A DNA stretch of 64,000 nt, from NCBI RefSeq assembly GCF_020080045.1, contig NZ_CP083451.1, forward strand, positions 3,583,001 through 3,647,000. Reading direction: 5' to 3'. This document shows, in pieces, positions 1-8,935 of this stretch. The position numbers and the translations under genes are program-made. Under the pieces are notes generated by a model. That model did no database searches and was not told the DNA's origin. It worked only from the letters and a program-made list of their open reading frames with translations. Origin of the DNA: Comamonas odontotermitis. Lineage in GTDB: Bacteria > Pseudomonadota > Gammaproteobacteria > Burkholderiales > Burkholderiaceae_C. Position 1 is the first letter of the stretch, and each line of letters opens with the position of its first letter.

Positions 1-586
1 TCTTGGCCTTCATGATGTTGGGCAAGGTGACGTAGCGCGGCTCGTTCAGACGCAGGTCGGTGGTGATGACCGCTGGCGTTGTCAGTTGCAGGGTTTCGAG
101 GCCGCCGTCGACTTCACGGGTGACGCTTACCTTGTCGCCCGCGACTTCGACCTTGGAGGCGAAGGTGGCCTGGGGGAGGTCTGCCAGCGCTGCGAGCATC
201 TGGCCGGTCTGGTTGCAGTCGTCGTCGATGGCTTGTTTGCCGCAGATGATGAGGCCGGGTTGCTCTTTGTCGACCAGGGCTTTGAGGAGCTTGGCAACGG
301 CCAGGGGCTGGAGCTCTTCGGTGGTCTCGACCAGGATGCCGCGATCGGCGCCGATGGCCATGGCCGTGCGCAGGGTTTCCTGGCATTGGGCCACGCCGCA
401 GGAGACGGCGATGATCTCGGTGACGACGCCTTTTTCCTTGAGGCGCACAGCCTCTTCCACCGCGATTTCGTCAAACGGGTTCATGCTCATCTTGACGTTG
501 GCAATGTCCACTCCCGTGCCGTCGCTTTTGACGCGCACTTTCACGTTGTAGTCCACCACGCGCTTGACGGGTACCAGTACTTTCAT
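1..586 (-). CDS. etfB: Electron transfer flavoprotein beta subunit (3' end outside window)
   Basis: The first 195 codons of EtfB, read leftwards off the window edge. The N-terminus [20 protein letters not shown] and the later '[20 protein letters not shown]' stretch are typical of the family. EtfB with EtfA carries electrons from acyl-CoA dehydrogenases to the ETF:ubiquinone oxidoreductase at the inner membrane; its AMP helps hold EtfA's FAD. The ATG at 586 has an AGAGGA ribosome-binding site about 8 nt upstream. It lies downstream of, and on the same strand as, a beta-oxidation gene run whose two acyl-CoA dehydrogenases would need this electron acceptor. etfA presumably follows to the left, outside the window. 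Confidence 0.95.
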   Translation of the reverse strand, partial: MKVLVPVKRVVDYNVKVRVKSDGTGVDIANVKMSMNPFDEIAVEEAVRLKEKGVVTEIIAVSCGVAQCQETLRTAMAIGADRGILVETTEELQPLAVAKLLKALVDKEQPGLIICGKQAIDDDCNQTGQMLAALADLPQATFASKVEVAGDKVSVTREVDGGLETLQLTTPAVITTDLRLNEPRYVTLPNIMKAK

Positions 587-602
587 AGTCGCTATCCTCT
601 AA

Positions 603-668
603 AGTTAATCATCAAGAAGCCTGTCATCGCCCGTCAATCAAGCGCAAACAGCTATCAAATCAGAAGCA
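603..668. repeat. Dispersed intergenic repeat, copy 1
   Basis: Between etfB and the CoA-transferase gene. Read on the minus strand it contains TTTGATAGCTGTTTGCGCTT, then a short spacer and a GCG-rich partner half. It is one of about ten related copies in the backbone intergenic spaces of this window; the family is discussed in the findings. Confidence 0.6.
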
Positions 669-682
669 CTCATCAGGCAGAA

Positions 683-1915
683 TCATTCGGGCAGCGTCAG
701 CACGCCCTGCGCCTTCAAGGCCTGCAGTTGTTCGTCGGTCATGTTCAGCAGATTCTGCAACACTTCGCGCGTGCCTTCACCCAAGGTGGGTGGCGCATGG
801 CGAATCGGAAGACGCTCGCCATCCATGCGATAGGGAGGCGCCATGACATGGGTCGATCCGGCCACCGGGTGCGGCATCTGCTGCACCACGCCGCTGTCCT
901 GCGTGCGCTGTGAGGTGAGCGCCTCGTGCAGCCCCAGCACTTCGCCGCCCGGGATTCCGGCTTTCTGCAGGCGAGAGAGCAAGGTGGCGCGCTCGAACGT
1001 GCCCAGCAGTTCGATGATCATCGGCAGCAGCAGCTTGCGGTGCTTGGCGCGCTCCACATTGGTGGCAAAACGCGGGTCTTCGACGATGTCGGGGCGCATC
1101 ACCACCTGGCGGCAGAACTTCTCGAATTGCGCGTTGTTGCCCACGGCAATGATCAGCGGCCCGTCCGACGCATAGAACATGCCGTAGGGCACGATGGACG
1201 GATGGGCATTGCCGTAGCGCTCGGGGTCCTTGCCCATCAGCAGCGCATCGAGCCCGTAGTAGCCCGTCACCATCACGCCGCTGTCGTACAGCGACATTTC
1301 GATCTGGCGGCCCCGGCCGGTGCGCTCGCGTGCAAACAGCGCAGCCAGCACGGCCTGCGCGGTGTACAGGCCGGTGGTCATGTCCACCACGGCCATGCCG
1401 AACTTCAGAGGTGGCTGGCTGGCTTCGCCGTTCATCGCCATCAGGCCTGCTTCGCCCTGCACCAGAATGTCGTAACCAGGGCGCGCGGCTTCTTCCGTGG
1501 CGGTGTTGTAGCCAGTGACCGAGCAGTAGATGATGTCGGGCTTGACGGCCTTGATCTGCTCGTAGCCCAGGCCCAGCTTTTCGGCGCCACCGAACTTGAA
1601 GTTGTGGATAACCACATCGAACTGCGGCACCAGCTCCAGGATCAGCGCCAGCCCTTCGGGCTTTTGCAGATCGACGGTGATGGACCGCTTGTTGCGGTTC
1701 ATGCTGTTGTAGTAGGTGGTTTCGGTCTTGCCGATGCGCAGGCCCCAGTCGCGCGTGTCGTCGCCTCGGCCAGGGTGTTCCACCTTGACCACATCGGCGC
1801 CGAAGTCGCCCAGCACCATGCCGCACAGGGGGCCGGCAAATACGCGGGAGAGGTCGAGCACCTTGATGCCGGTCAACGGCCAATCGGCGCTGGTTTGAGT
1901 TTGGGCTTCACCCAT
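683..1915 (-). CDS. Class III (CaiB/BaiF) acyl-CoA transferase
   Basis: A 410-aa protein of the CaiB/BaiF family, which moves CoA between carboxylic acids through an enzyme-bound anhydride. The N-terminal LDLSRVFAGPLCGMVLGDFG and GADVVKVEHPGRGDDTR blocks are hallmarks, and the likely catalytic Asp is in VVDMTTGLY (about residue 178). An in-frame ATG at 1921 is only 2 nt from the AAGGAG ribosome-binding site, whereas the ATG at 1915 is 8 nt away, so the shorter start is preferred. It sits in a minus-strand cluster of beta-oxidation genes and plausibly activates the acid substrate using CoA from a pathway intermediate; the substrate cannot be read from sequence. Confidence 0.9.
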   Translation of the reverse strand: MGEAQTQTSADWPLTGIKVLDLSRVFAGPLCGMVLGDFGADVVKVEHPGRGDDTRDWGLRIGKTETTYYNSMNRNKRSITVDLQKPEGLALILELVPQFDVVIHNFKFGGAEKLGLGYEQIKAVKPDIIYCSVTGYNTATEEAARPGYDILVQGEAGLMAMNGEASQPPLKFGMAVVDMTTGLYTAQAVLAALFARERTGRGRQIEMSLYDSGVMVTGYYGLDALLMGKDPERYGNAHPSIVPYGMFYASDGPLIIAVGNNAQFEKFCRQVVMRPDIVEDPRFATNVERAKHRKLLLPMIIELLGTFERATLLSRLQKAGIPGGEVLGLHEALTSQRTQDSGVVQQMPHPVAGSTHVMAPPYRMDGERLPIRHAPPTLGEGTREVLQNLLNMTDEQLQALKAQGVLTLPE

Positions 1916-1944
1916 TTGCATGTCTCCTTGTGATGAAATCGTGC

Positions 1945-1980
1945 GCTAGCGCCCGTCCCACCTACGCTATCAGCTATGGT
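1945..1980. repeat. Dispersed intergenic repeat, copy 2
   Basis: Lies between the CoA-transferase and enoyl-CoA hydratase genes. The minus strand reads ACCATAGCTGATAGCGTAGG followed by GGGCGCTAGCGC, so both halves of the element are visible. Its right end touches the 3' end of the hydratase gene. Confidence 0.6.
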
Positions 1981-2786
1981 TTTCGAATCTTCACATAATC
2001 TGCCGGGCGTTTTTCCAGAAAGGCGGTGATGCCTTCCAGCGCCTCATCCCTGCCCTGCGCGCGCACCATCAGCTCGGCTTCCATGTCGAGCTGCGCTTCC
2101 AGCGTCTGGCTGTAGGCGGCGCGGCATAGCTGCTTGATGCTGCCCATGGCCATCAGCGGCCCGCTGGCCAGTTGGGTGCCCAGCGCCACGGCCTCCTGCA
2201 AGGCGGCGCCGGGCTCGGTCAGGCGGTTGACCACCCCCAGCTGCTGCATGCGCTCGCCGCTGACGCGGTCGCCAGTCAGGCACATCTCGGTCAGCAACTG
2301 GCGCGAGAGGTGTTCGGCCAGAAATGCCGTGGCGCCACCGTCGGGCGAGAGGCCCACTTTCACATAGGCCACCGAAAACACGGCGTTGCGCGCCACCACC
2401 ATCATGTCGCAGGCCATGGCCAGCGACAGGCCCGCACCCGCTGCCGCGCCTTCGACGGCTGCAATCACCGGCTTGGGGCAGTCGCGCAGTGCGCGTACCA
2501 GGTCGTGCAGGCCTTCGAGCAGTTCGCGGCGCTTTTCAATCGGTTGCTCGCGGCGCGTGGCGATACGGCGCAGATCGCCGCCAGAGCAGAAATGCCCGCC
2601 TGCGCCGGTCAGCACGATGGCGCCCACCGAGTTGTCGGTGGCTGCGGCTTTGAGGGCTTCGGTCAGGCCCAGGTAGAAATCGGGTGAGAGTGCGTTGCGC
2701 GCAGCCTCATTGTTGTTGGTGAGCACCAGCACGCCGCCTTCGCGGCGCGCCAGCAGCGCGGGTTGTGCGTTGCCTGCGGTGCTCAT
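1974..2786 (-). CDS. Enoyl-CoA hydratase/isomerase family protein
   Basis: A 270-aa crotonase-fold protein. The oxyanion-hole segments HFCSGGDL (about 65-72) and GAAAGAGLSLAMACD (about 112-126) are present, and LSPDGGATAFL (about 147-157) occupies the position of the catalytic acid region. The unusual start LVLTNNNEAARNALSPDFY resembles the group often called 'alternative oxepin-CoA hydrolase' in Burkholderiales, so a ring-derived substrate is possible; this is recall, not proof. The start codon overlaps the stop of the upstream acyl-CoA dehydrogenase gene by one base (TGATG), indicating translational coupling in the same operon. Confidence 0.88.
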   Translation of the reverse strand: MSTAGNAQPALLARREGGVLVLTNNNEAARNALSPDFYLGLTEALKAAATDNSVGAIVLTGAGGHFCSGGDLRRIATRREQPIEKRRELLEGLHDLVRALRDCPKPVIAAVEGAAAGAGLSLAMACDMMVVARNAVFSVAYVKVGLSPDGGATAFLAEHLSRQLLTEMCLTGDRVSGERMQQLGVVNRLTEPGAALQEAVALGTQLASGPLMAMGSIKQLCRAAYSQTLEAQLDMEAELMVRAQGRDEALEGITAFLEKRPADYVKIRKP

Positions 2787-3952
2787 CAGGCGGCCTTGCG
2801 GGTATTTTGCGCAGCGCGCTCCTGGGCCTGCAGCTCCATGTAGCGCGCCAGGTGGTGGTCCATGTCGCCCAGTTGGTGGTCGATCATGATGAGGCGCTTG
2901 GCGTAGTGCGCCAGCGGCAGCTCCCAGGTCACGCCGATGCCGCCGTGCATCTGAATGGCTTCTTCCGCCATCAGGGTGCCGATCTGGCCCACGCTGTACT
3001 TGGCAGCCGAGAGCGCTTTCTCGCGCTCGATGGCGTCGGGGCTGTCGATCGCCGCAGCCGCGTTGATGACGGCCGAGCGCGCCTGCTCCGCCTCCAGCAG
3101 CATGTCGGCCATGCGGTGCTGCAGTGCCTGAAAGCTGCCGATGGGCACGCCAAACTGCTTGCGCGTGCGCAGGTATTCGAGCGTGTGGTTCTTGGCTACG
3201 TCCATTGCCCCCAGCGATTCGGCAGCCAGCGCCAGCAGGCCGAAGCCGGTGATGCGCTCCAACAGGGCATGGCCTTCGCCTGCCTTGCCCAGCAGCGCAT
3301 CGGCGCCTACCTTCACGTTGGCCAGCGCCACCTCGGCAGCATGACCTCCGTCAATACGGCCATAGCCACGGCGGGTGATGCCTGCGGCATCGCCCGGCAC
3401 CAGAAAGAGCGAGATACCGGCCTTGTCGTCCACAGCGTCCGCCGTGCGTGCAGACACCAGCAGCAGTTGCGCCTCGTCGCCAAACAGCACCACGGCCTTG
3501 CTGCCGTTCAGCACCCAGCCGTTGCCGCCCTGCTTGGCCGTGGTGGCCACGCGGTTCAGCTCGTAATGGTTGGCAGGCTCGTCATGCGCCAGCGCCGCAA
3601 TCGTCTCGCCGCCAATGATGGCTTCGAGCTGTGCCTTCTGCGCGTCGGTGCCCGCTTCGGTCAGCGCACGGCCCACCAGCAGCGCGCCCAACAGGGGCTC
3701 GGCCACCAGATGGTTGCCCAGCGCCTCGAACACCACGCTGATGTCCACGCCTTCGCCGCCAAAACCGCCGTCGGATTCCTTGAACAGCGCACCGATGGCG
3801 CCCAGTTCGGCCAGCTTGGCATAGGTTTCGGCGCTGAAGCCCTTGGCCCCGTACGCAGCCTTGTTGCGGTATTCGGTGCCGTACTGCTCGCTCAGGTAAC
3901 GGTTCAGCGCATCCGCCAGCATGCGGCGGTCTTCGTCCAGTTGAAAGTTCAT
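2786..3952 (-). CDS. Acyl-CoA dehydrogenase, PimD-like subunit
   Basis: A 388-aa acyl-CoA dehydrogenase-fold protein. RKQFGVPIGSFQALQHRMAD and QMHGGIGVTWELPLAHYAKR are family signatures; the Glu of TWELP aligns with the catalytic base of medium-chain acyl-CoA dehydrogenase. The C-terminal FAD-contacting motif (G-x-x-x-x-Q-x-R) is not evident. It directly follows a longer acyl-CoA dehydrogenase gene (10 bp gap), and the pair resembles the small and large subunits of pimeloyl-CoA dehydrogenase (PimD/PimC). The ATG at 3952 has AAGGAG 6 nt upstream; an in-frame TTG one codon earlier is less likely. It feeds electrons to ETF. Confidence 0.85.
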   Translation of the reverse strand: MNFQLDEDRRMLADALNRYLSEQYGTEYRNKAAYGAKGFSAETYAKLAELGAIGALFKESDGGFGGEGVDISVVFEALGNHLVAEPLLGALLVGRALTEAGTDAQKAQLEAIIGGETIAALAHDEPANHYELNRVATTAKQGGNGWVLNGSKAVVLFGDEAQLLLVSARTADAVDDKAGISLFLVPGDAAGITRRGYGRIDGGHAAEVALANVKVGADALLGKAGEGHALLERITGFGLLALAAESLGAMDVAKNHTLEYLRTRKQFGVPIGSFQALQHRMADMLLEAEQARSAVINAAAAIDSPDAIEREKALSAAKYSVGQIGTLMAEEAIQMHGGIGVTWELPLAHYAKRLIMIDHQLGDMDHHLARYMELQAQERAAQNTRKAA

Positions 3953-3962
3953 CAAAATCTCC

Positions 3963-5159
3963 TTACAGGCCGAGGATCATCTTGGAGATGATGTTGCGCT
4001 GGATTTCGTTCGAGCCGCCAAAGATCGACAGCTTGCGGTAGTTGAAGTAGGCCGCTGCCGCAGTGGCCGCCTCCTTGGGGCCCACCGGTTCATCGGCGTA
4101 TTCGGCAAACTGCGCCTCTTCGATATAGGGCAGCGCATACGGGCCCATGGCGCGGCGAACCAGCGACAGCAGTTCCTGGCGGATGACGGTGCCCTTGATC
4201 TTGAGCATGGAGCTTTCCGCGCCCGGCACACCGCCGCCTGCCACCGAGGCGATCACGCGCAGGTTGGTGGTGGCCATGTTCAGCAACTCGATCTCAACCT
4301 TGGCCATGCGGGTGGCGAACTGCGGGTCTTCGATCAGCGGCTTGCCATTGCGCTGCACGCGCTGGGCGATCACCTTGAGCTTTTCCAGCCCGGCCATCGA
4401 GAAGCCTACGCCAGCGATGCCGGTGCGCTCGTAGGTCAGCAGGTACTTGGCATAGGTCCAGCCCTTGTTCTCTTCGCCCACCAGGTTTTCCAGCGGCACC
4501 TTGACGTCGGTCAGGAAGACTTCGTTCACTTCCTTGTCGCCGTCCAGCGTGCGGATGGGGCGCACTTCCACGCCAGGCTGTTTCATGTCGATCAGCACGA
4601 AGCTGATGCCTTGCTGCGACTTGACCTCTTTGTTGGTGCGCACCAGGCAGAACATCATGTTCGCGTGCTGGCCCTGCGTCGTCCAGGTCTTCTGGCCGTT
4701 AACGATGTAGTGGTCTCCATTGCGCACGGCCGTGGTCTTGAGCGAAGCGAGGTCGGAGCCTGCGCCGGGCTCGGAGTACCCCTGGCACCACCAGTCGTCA
4801 CCGTTCAGAATGCGCGGCAGCCAGTGGTTTTTCTGCGCGTCGTTGCCGTACTTGATCAGCACGGGGCCGAGCATCGACAAGCCGAACGGCACCAGGCGCG
4901 GGCCGCCTGCAATGGCACATTCGTCGTCAAAGATGAACTTCTGCACGGGCGACCAGCCAGTGCCGCCATGCTCCTTGGGCCAGTGGTAGGCGAGCCAGCC
5001 CTTCTTGTTCAGGATGGCGTGCCAGTTTTCCTGGTCAAAGCGCGTCAGGCGCTGGCCTGCCTTCACCTTGGCGGCCAGTTCCTTTGGCAGGCTGTCTTTC
5101 AGAAACGCACGCACTTCGGCGCGGAACGCTTCTTCTTCGGGGGTAAATTGCAAATCCAT
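3963..5159 (-). CDS. Acyl-CoA dehydrogenase, PimC-like subunit
   Basis: A 398-aa protein starting MDLQFTPEEEAFRAEVRAFL, with CQGYSEPGAGSDLASLKT and QKTWTTQGQHANMMFCLVR typical of the FAD-binding middle domain and a C-terminal FGGSNEIQRNIISK FAD/dimer motif. The region where the catalytic Glu normally lies reads YADEPVGPKEAATAAAAYFN and has lost the GG-x-G-x-x-x-E-x-P pattern, complementing the partner subunit that has it. The ATG at 5159 with GAGGAG upstream is chosen; an upstream in-frame start at 5201 would add 14 residues with no family similarity. Likely forms a heteromeric dehydrogenase with the next gene, acting on dicarboxylyl- or other bulky acyl-CoA. Confidence 0.87.
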   Translation of the reverse strand: MDLQFTPEEEAFRAEVRAFLKDSLPKELAAKVKAGQRLTRFDQENWHAILNKKGWLAYHWPKEHGGTGWSPVQKFIFDDECAIAGGPRLVPFGLSMLGPVLIKYGNDAQKNHWLPRILNGDDWWCQGYSEPGAGSDLASLKTTAVRNGDHYIVNGQKTWTTQGQHANMMFCLVRTNKEVKSQQGISFVLIDMKQPGVEVRPIRTLDGDKEVNEVFLTDVKVPLENLVGEENKGWTYAKYLLTYERTGIAGVGFSMAGLEKLKVIAQRVQRNGKPLIEDPQFATRMAKVEIELLNMATTNLRVIASVAGGGVPGAESSMLKIKGTVIRQELLSLVRRAMGPYALPYIEEAQFAEYADEPVGPKEAATAAAAYFNYRKLSIFGGSNEIQRNIISKMILGL

Positions 5160-5267
5160 TGCTATCTCCTCAGTAACCGTGGGCAGGCAAGGCCTGTACA
5201 TCTCAAACTCTCCGCTGCACGATCTACGTGACGCCGAGCAAGGGCCGCCCCGCAGCGCCTCAAGGGG

Positions 5268-6464
5268 TCAATAAATCTCGAACAGGCCGGCCGCGCCCAT
5301 GCCGCCGCCCACGCACATGGTCACCACGCCCCACTTCACTTTCTCGCCACGGGCCTTGCGGCGCTGGCCTTCGAGCAGGATGTGGCCCGTCAGGCGCGCG
5401 CCGGTCATGCCAAAGGGGTGGCCAATGGAGATGGCGCCGCCGTTGACGTTGAGGCGATCCATCGGGATGCCCAGCTTGCGCTGGCAGTACAACGCCTGCG
5501 AGGCAAATGCCTCGTTCAGCTCCCACAGGTCGATGTCCTGCACCGTCAGGCCGTGGCGCGCCAGCAGCTTGGGCACGGCAAACACCGGGCCAATGCCCAT
5601 TTCGTCAGGCTCGCAGCCAGCAATGGCCATGCCACGGAAGGCGCCCAGCGGCGACAGGCCGAGTCGGGCGGCTTCCCTGGCTTCCATCAGCACACAGGCG
5701 GCCGAGCCGTCCGACAGCTGCGAGGCATTGCCTGCAGTCACGAACTTGCCCGGCCCCTTGACCGGCTCCAGCTTGGCCAGGCCTTCGAGGGTGGTTGAGG
5801 GGCGGTTGCAGTTGTCCATGGTGGCAACCACGTCCTTGTAGGTGACTTCGCCGGTTTCCTTGTTCTTCTCGGCCATGCGCGCGGCGCAGGGCACGATTTC
5901 GTTGTCGAAGGTTCCATTGGCCTGGGCGGCTGCCGTGCGCTGCTGGCTTTGCAGCGAGAACGCGTCCTGGTCTTCGCGGCTGATGCCATAGCGCTGGGCC
6001 ACCACATCGGCGGTGTCGATCATCGCCATGAAGAGTTCGGGCTTGTGCTCCACCAACCAGGGGTCGGCGTCTGCCGGATTGGTGTTGCTTGAGCGGATGA
6101 GCGAAATGCTCTCCACGCCGCCTGCCACCATGGCGGGCGCGCCATCCACAATGATGCGGCCAGCCGCAAATGCAATCGCCTGCAGGCCCGAGGCGCAGAA
6201 ACGGTTGACCACGGTGCCGCCCACGCTGATGGGCAAGCCCGCGCGCACAGCAGCCTGGCGGCCGATGTTGCGGCCGGTGGTGCCCTCGGGGTAGCCGCAG
6301 CCCAGCACCACGTCTTCGATCAGGGCCGGGTCGATGCCAGAGCGCTCGACCGCTGCGGTGATGGAATACGCAGCCAGTTGCGCGCCAGGGGTGACGTTGA
6401 ATTCGCCACGGTGCGATTTGGCCAGCGGCGTACGGGCGGTTGAAACAATGACGGCTTCACGCAT
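5268..6464 (-). CDS. Thiolase (acetyl-CoA acyltransferase)
   Basis: A 398-aa thiolase. The nucleophilic Cys is Cys90 in [12 protein letters not shown], the general base His lies in [16 protein letters not shown], and the second Cys is in [14 protein letters not shown]. It cleaves 3-oxoacyl-CoA with CoA in the last step of a beta-oxidation turn. The ATG at 6464 has AAGGAG upstream; the 52 in-frame codons before it show no similarity and run through a dispersed repeat. Position between the FadB-like gene and the acyl-CoA dehydrogenase pair matches pimB in pim clusters. Confidence 0.92.
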   Translation of the reverse strand: MREAVIVSTARTPLAKSHRGEFNVTPGAQLAAYSITAAVERSGIDPALIEDVVLGCGYPEGTTGRNIGRQAAVRAGLPISVGGTVVNRFCASGLQAIAFAAGRIIVDGAPAMVAGGVESISLIRSSNTNPADADPWLVEHKPELFMAMIDTADVVAQRYGISREDQDAFSLQSQQRTAAAQANGTFDNEIVPCAARMAEKNKETGEVTYKDVVATMDNCNRPSTTLEGLAKLEPVKGPGKFVTAGNASQLSDGSAACVLMEAREAARLGLSPLGAFRGMAIAGCEPDEMGIGPVFAVPKLLARHGLTVQDIDLWELNEAFASQALYCQRKLGIPMDRLNVNGGAISIGHPFGMTGARLTGHILLEGQRRKARGEKVKWGVVTMCVGGGMGAAGLFEIY

Positions 6465-6497
6465 TGCGTTGTCTCCTTGGGTCTGTTCGACCGTTGA

Positions 6498-6560
6498 TTT
6501 TGATGCTTGATGCCGCCAGTGCTTGTTACATGCGCGCCAGCAGCTATTCTTTATATAGCA
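6498..6560. repeat. Dispersed intergenic repeat, copy 3
   Basis: In the 225-bp gap between the thiolase and FadB-like genes. The minus strand reads GAATAGCTGCTGGCGCGC, then AAGCACTGGCGGCAT. The rest of the gap shows no other recognisable signal. Confidence 0.6.
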
Positions 6561-6689
6561 ACCCAGGGTTTGGCGATTTGGAACGCCCCCGGGTTGCACC
6601 TCGGCGTCCTGGCCAGCCATTCCATGAATCCATCAAGCGAGCACGCGAAGGCAAGGCCGACAAGGTGATCGCTTGATTTAGAAATGGAA

Positions 6690-8807
6690 TCAGACCGCCT
6701 TGTTCAGGCTCTCGAAGTTCTCGCCCTTCTCCACCAGCTCCACCAGCAGGGGCGAAGGCTTCCAGAACAGCGCGTCTTCCTTGGCGAACTCGCGGATGTC
6801 GGCCAGGATCTTGTCGAGGCCCACCATGTCGGCCCATTTCATCGGGCCACCACGGAAACGCGGAAAGCCGTAGCCATACAGGAAGGTGACGTCCACATCG
6901 AGCGGGCGCAGCGCAATGCCCTCGCGCACCACGTTCGCGCCCTCGTTCACCATGGCGGCCATGTAGCGGCGCATGATCTCCTCATTGCTGAAGCTGCGGG
7001 GCGTGACACCGGCGCGCTGGCGTTCGGCATCGACGATGGCGAGCACTTCCGGGTCTTGCTGGCCAGTGCGCGCGCCTTGCGGATACAGGTAGTAGCCGCG
7101 CTGGGTCTTCTGGCCGAACCAGCCTTTTTCGGCGATCCGGTCGGCAATCTGCACGTAGCGGGCCTTGGGGTCGCGGGTGGCGGCCTTGCGCTTGCGCGTG
7201 GCCCAGCCAATGTCGCCGCCCGCCAGATCGGCCACCTGGAACGGCCCCATGGGGTAGCCAAACTCGCGCACGGCTTCGTCGATCTGGTAGGGCGATGCGC
7301 CGTCTTCCATCAGGTAGTTGGCCGCCTCGCGGTACACGGCCAGAATGCGGTTGCCGATGAAGCCATCGCACACACCGGCGCGCACGGGTATCTTCTTCAT
7401 GCGCTTGGCCAGTTCGAAGGCGGTGGCCACCACATCGGCGCTCACCTTGGCGGGCACCACAATCTCCAGCAGCTTCATGATGTTGGCCGGGCTGAAGAAA
7501 TGCAGGCCGATCACATCCTGCGGACGCGAGATACTGGCGGCAATGGCGTCGATATCGAGGTACGAGGTGTTGGTGGCGATCACCGCGCCGCCCTTGCAGA
7601 CCTTGTCCAGCTCGGCAAACACGGCCTTCTTGACGCCCATCTCTTCAAACACGGCCTCGATCACCAGATCGACCTGGGCAAGCGCCGCGTAATCGGTGCT
7701 GCCGCTGTAGCGCGCCATGATGGCGGCCTTCTTCTCGGCCGTCATGCGGCCCTTGGCGATCAGGCCGTCATAGACCTTTTCCACATTGGCCCGGCCACGG
7801 GCGATGGATTCGTCGTCGCGCTCCACCATCACCACAGGAAAGCCTGCATCCAGCGCGGCCACGGTGATGCCCGCGCCCATGGTGCCGCCGCCCACCACGC
7901 CAATGGTGTTCAGCGCGCGGGGCGCTGCGGCCTTGGCCTCGGGAATCTTGGCCGTTTCACGCTCGGCAAAGAAAGCGTGTATCAGCCCTGCACGTTGGGG
8001 GCTCTCCAGGCACTGGACGAACAGCTTGCGCTCGTTCTTCATGCCTTCGTCAAATGGCAGATCGAGCGCGCCCTGCACGCACTCGATGATCTTGCCGGGC
8101 GAGAACAGGCCACGGTTCTTCTTGGCCGATTCGGCCTTGGCGGCGTCCAGCTCGGCCTGCGCAGCAGCCTTGTCGGCCAGCGCTGCGGCCTCGCGGGTGC
8201 GGCGCACGGGGGCTTTGTCATCCAGCAGCTGGTTGGCGTAGGCAAGGCCCGCGCTGCGCGCGTCGGTCCCCGCAGGCGCCACCTGGTCCACCAAGCCCAT
8301 GGCCAGTGCCTCTTCGGCTCCGGCATGGCGGCCCGACAGCATCAGGTCCAACGCAGCCTTGACGCCAATCAAGCGTGGCGTGCGCTGCGTGCCGCCAGCG
8401 CCGGGCAGCAGGCCCAGCTGCACTTCGGGCAGACCCAGCTTAGCGCCCGACACGGCCAGACGATAGTGGCAGGAGAGCGCCACCTCCAGGCCGCCGCCCA
8501 ATGCCGGGCCATGGATGGCGGCGATCACCAGCTTGTCGCTGCTCTCCAGCTGCATCAGCACATCCGGCAGGCTGGGCGGCATGGCGGGCTTGCCGAACTC
8601 CCGGATATCGGCACCCGCAATGAAGGCTTTGCCGCTGCCCACCAGCAGCACCGCCTTGATCTCGCCGTCGCCCTGGGCCTGGGCCACGGCATCGGCCAGT
8701 CCCTGGCGCACCGCCTGGCTCAGCGCATTGACGGGTGGGTTGTTGATGGTGACGACCAGCACGCGCCCTTCACGGGCAGTGGTCACAACGGCGTTCTCTG
8801 CGCTCAT
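6690..8807 (-). CDS. Bifunctional enoyl-CoA hydratase / 3-hydroxyacyl-CoA dehydrogenase (FadB/PimF-like)
   Basis: A 705-aa fusion. Residues about 1-190 are a crotonase-type hydratase (KAFIAGADIREFG; HGPALGGGLEVALSCHYRL; GLLPGAGGTQR). From about residue 295 comes an NAD-binding Rossmann fold (IGVVGGGTMGAGIT) and then the hydroxyacyl-CoA dehydrogenase catalytic region (IGLHFFSPANIMKLLEIV) with the C-terminal helical domain ending near FRGGPMKWADMVG. It performs hydration and NAD-dependent oxidation in beta-oxidation. The ATG at 8807 has AGGAGA upstream. It is the first gene of the minus-strand cluster and faces a divergent LysR gene, so its promoter is probably LysR-controlled. No fadA gene follows directly; the thiolase is a separate pimB-like gene. 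Confidence 0.92.
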   Translation of the reverse strand: MSAENAVVTTAREGRVLVVTINNPPVNALSQAVRQGLADAVAQAQGDGEIKAVLLVGSGKAFIAGADIREFGKPAMPPSLPDVLMQLESSDKLVIAAIHGPALGGGLEVALSCHYRLAVSGAKLGLPEVQLGLLPGAGGTQRTPRLIGVKAALDLMLSGRHAGAEEALAMGLVDQVAPAGTDARSAGLAYANQLLDDKAPVRRTREAAALADKAAAQAELDAAKAESAKKNRGLFSPGKIIECVQGALDLPFDEGMKNERKLFVQCLESPQRAGLIHAFFAERETAKIPEAKAAAPRALNTIGVVGGGTMGAGITVAALDAGFPVVMVERDDESIARGRANVEKVYDGLIAKGRMTAEKKAAIMARYSGSTDYAALAQVDLVIEAVFEEMGVKKAVFAELDKVCKGGAVIATNTSYLDIDAIAASISRPQDVIGLHFFSPANIMKLLEIVVPAKVSADVVATAFELAKRMKKIPVRAGVCDGFIGNRILAVYREAANYLMEDGASPYQIDEAVREFGYPMGPFQVADLAGGDIGWATRKRKAATRDPKARYVQIADRIAEKGWFGQKTQRGYYLYPQGARTGQQDPEVLAIVDAERQRAGVTPRSFSNEEIMRRYMAAMVNEGANVVREGIALRPLDVDVTFLYGYGFPRFRGGPMKWADMVGLDKILADIREFAKEDALFWKPSPLLVELVEKGENFESLNKAV

Positions 8808-8889
8808 GCATGTCTCCTGGGTATGAATGGAACCGAAGTTTCAACCCATTGTCAGCCACGGCAGGCTTATTTGACAATCACATAGATCA

Positions 8890-8904
8890 TTGACAGACTG
8901 TCAA
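8890..8904. promoter_or_regulatory. Perfect palindrome, candidate LysR-type operator
   Basis: TTGACAG-A-CTGTCAA is a perfect inverted repeat with a one-base centre. It lies in the 128-bp divergent spacer between the FadB-like gene and the LysR gene, 32 bp before the LysR start. A related TTTGACAAT occurs just upstream (about 8871-8879). LysR proteins typically bind such T-N11-A dyads; assignment is by position and symmetry only. Confidence 0.5.
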
Positions 8905-8935
8905 AGAAATTTGAACAATTACTTGTTTTTGTTGC

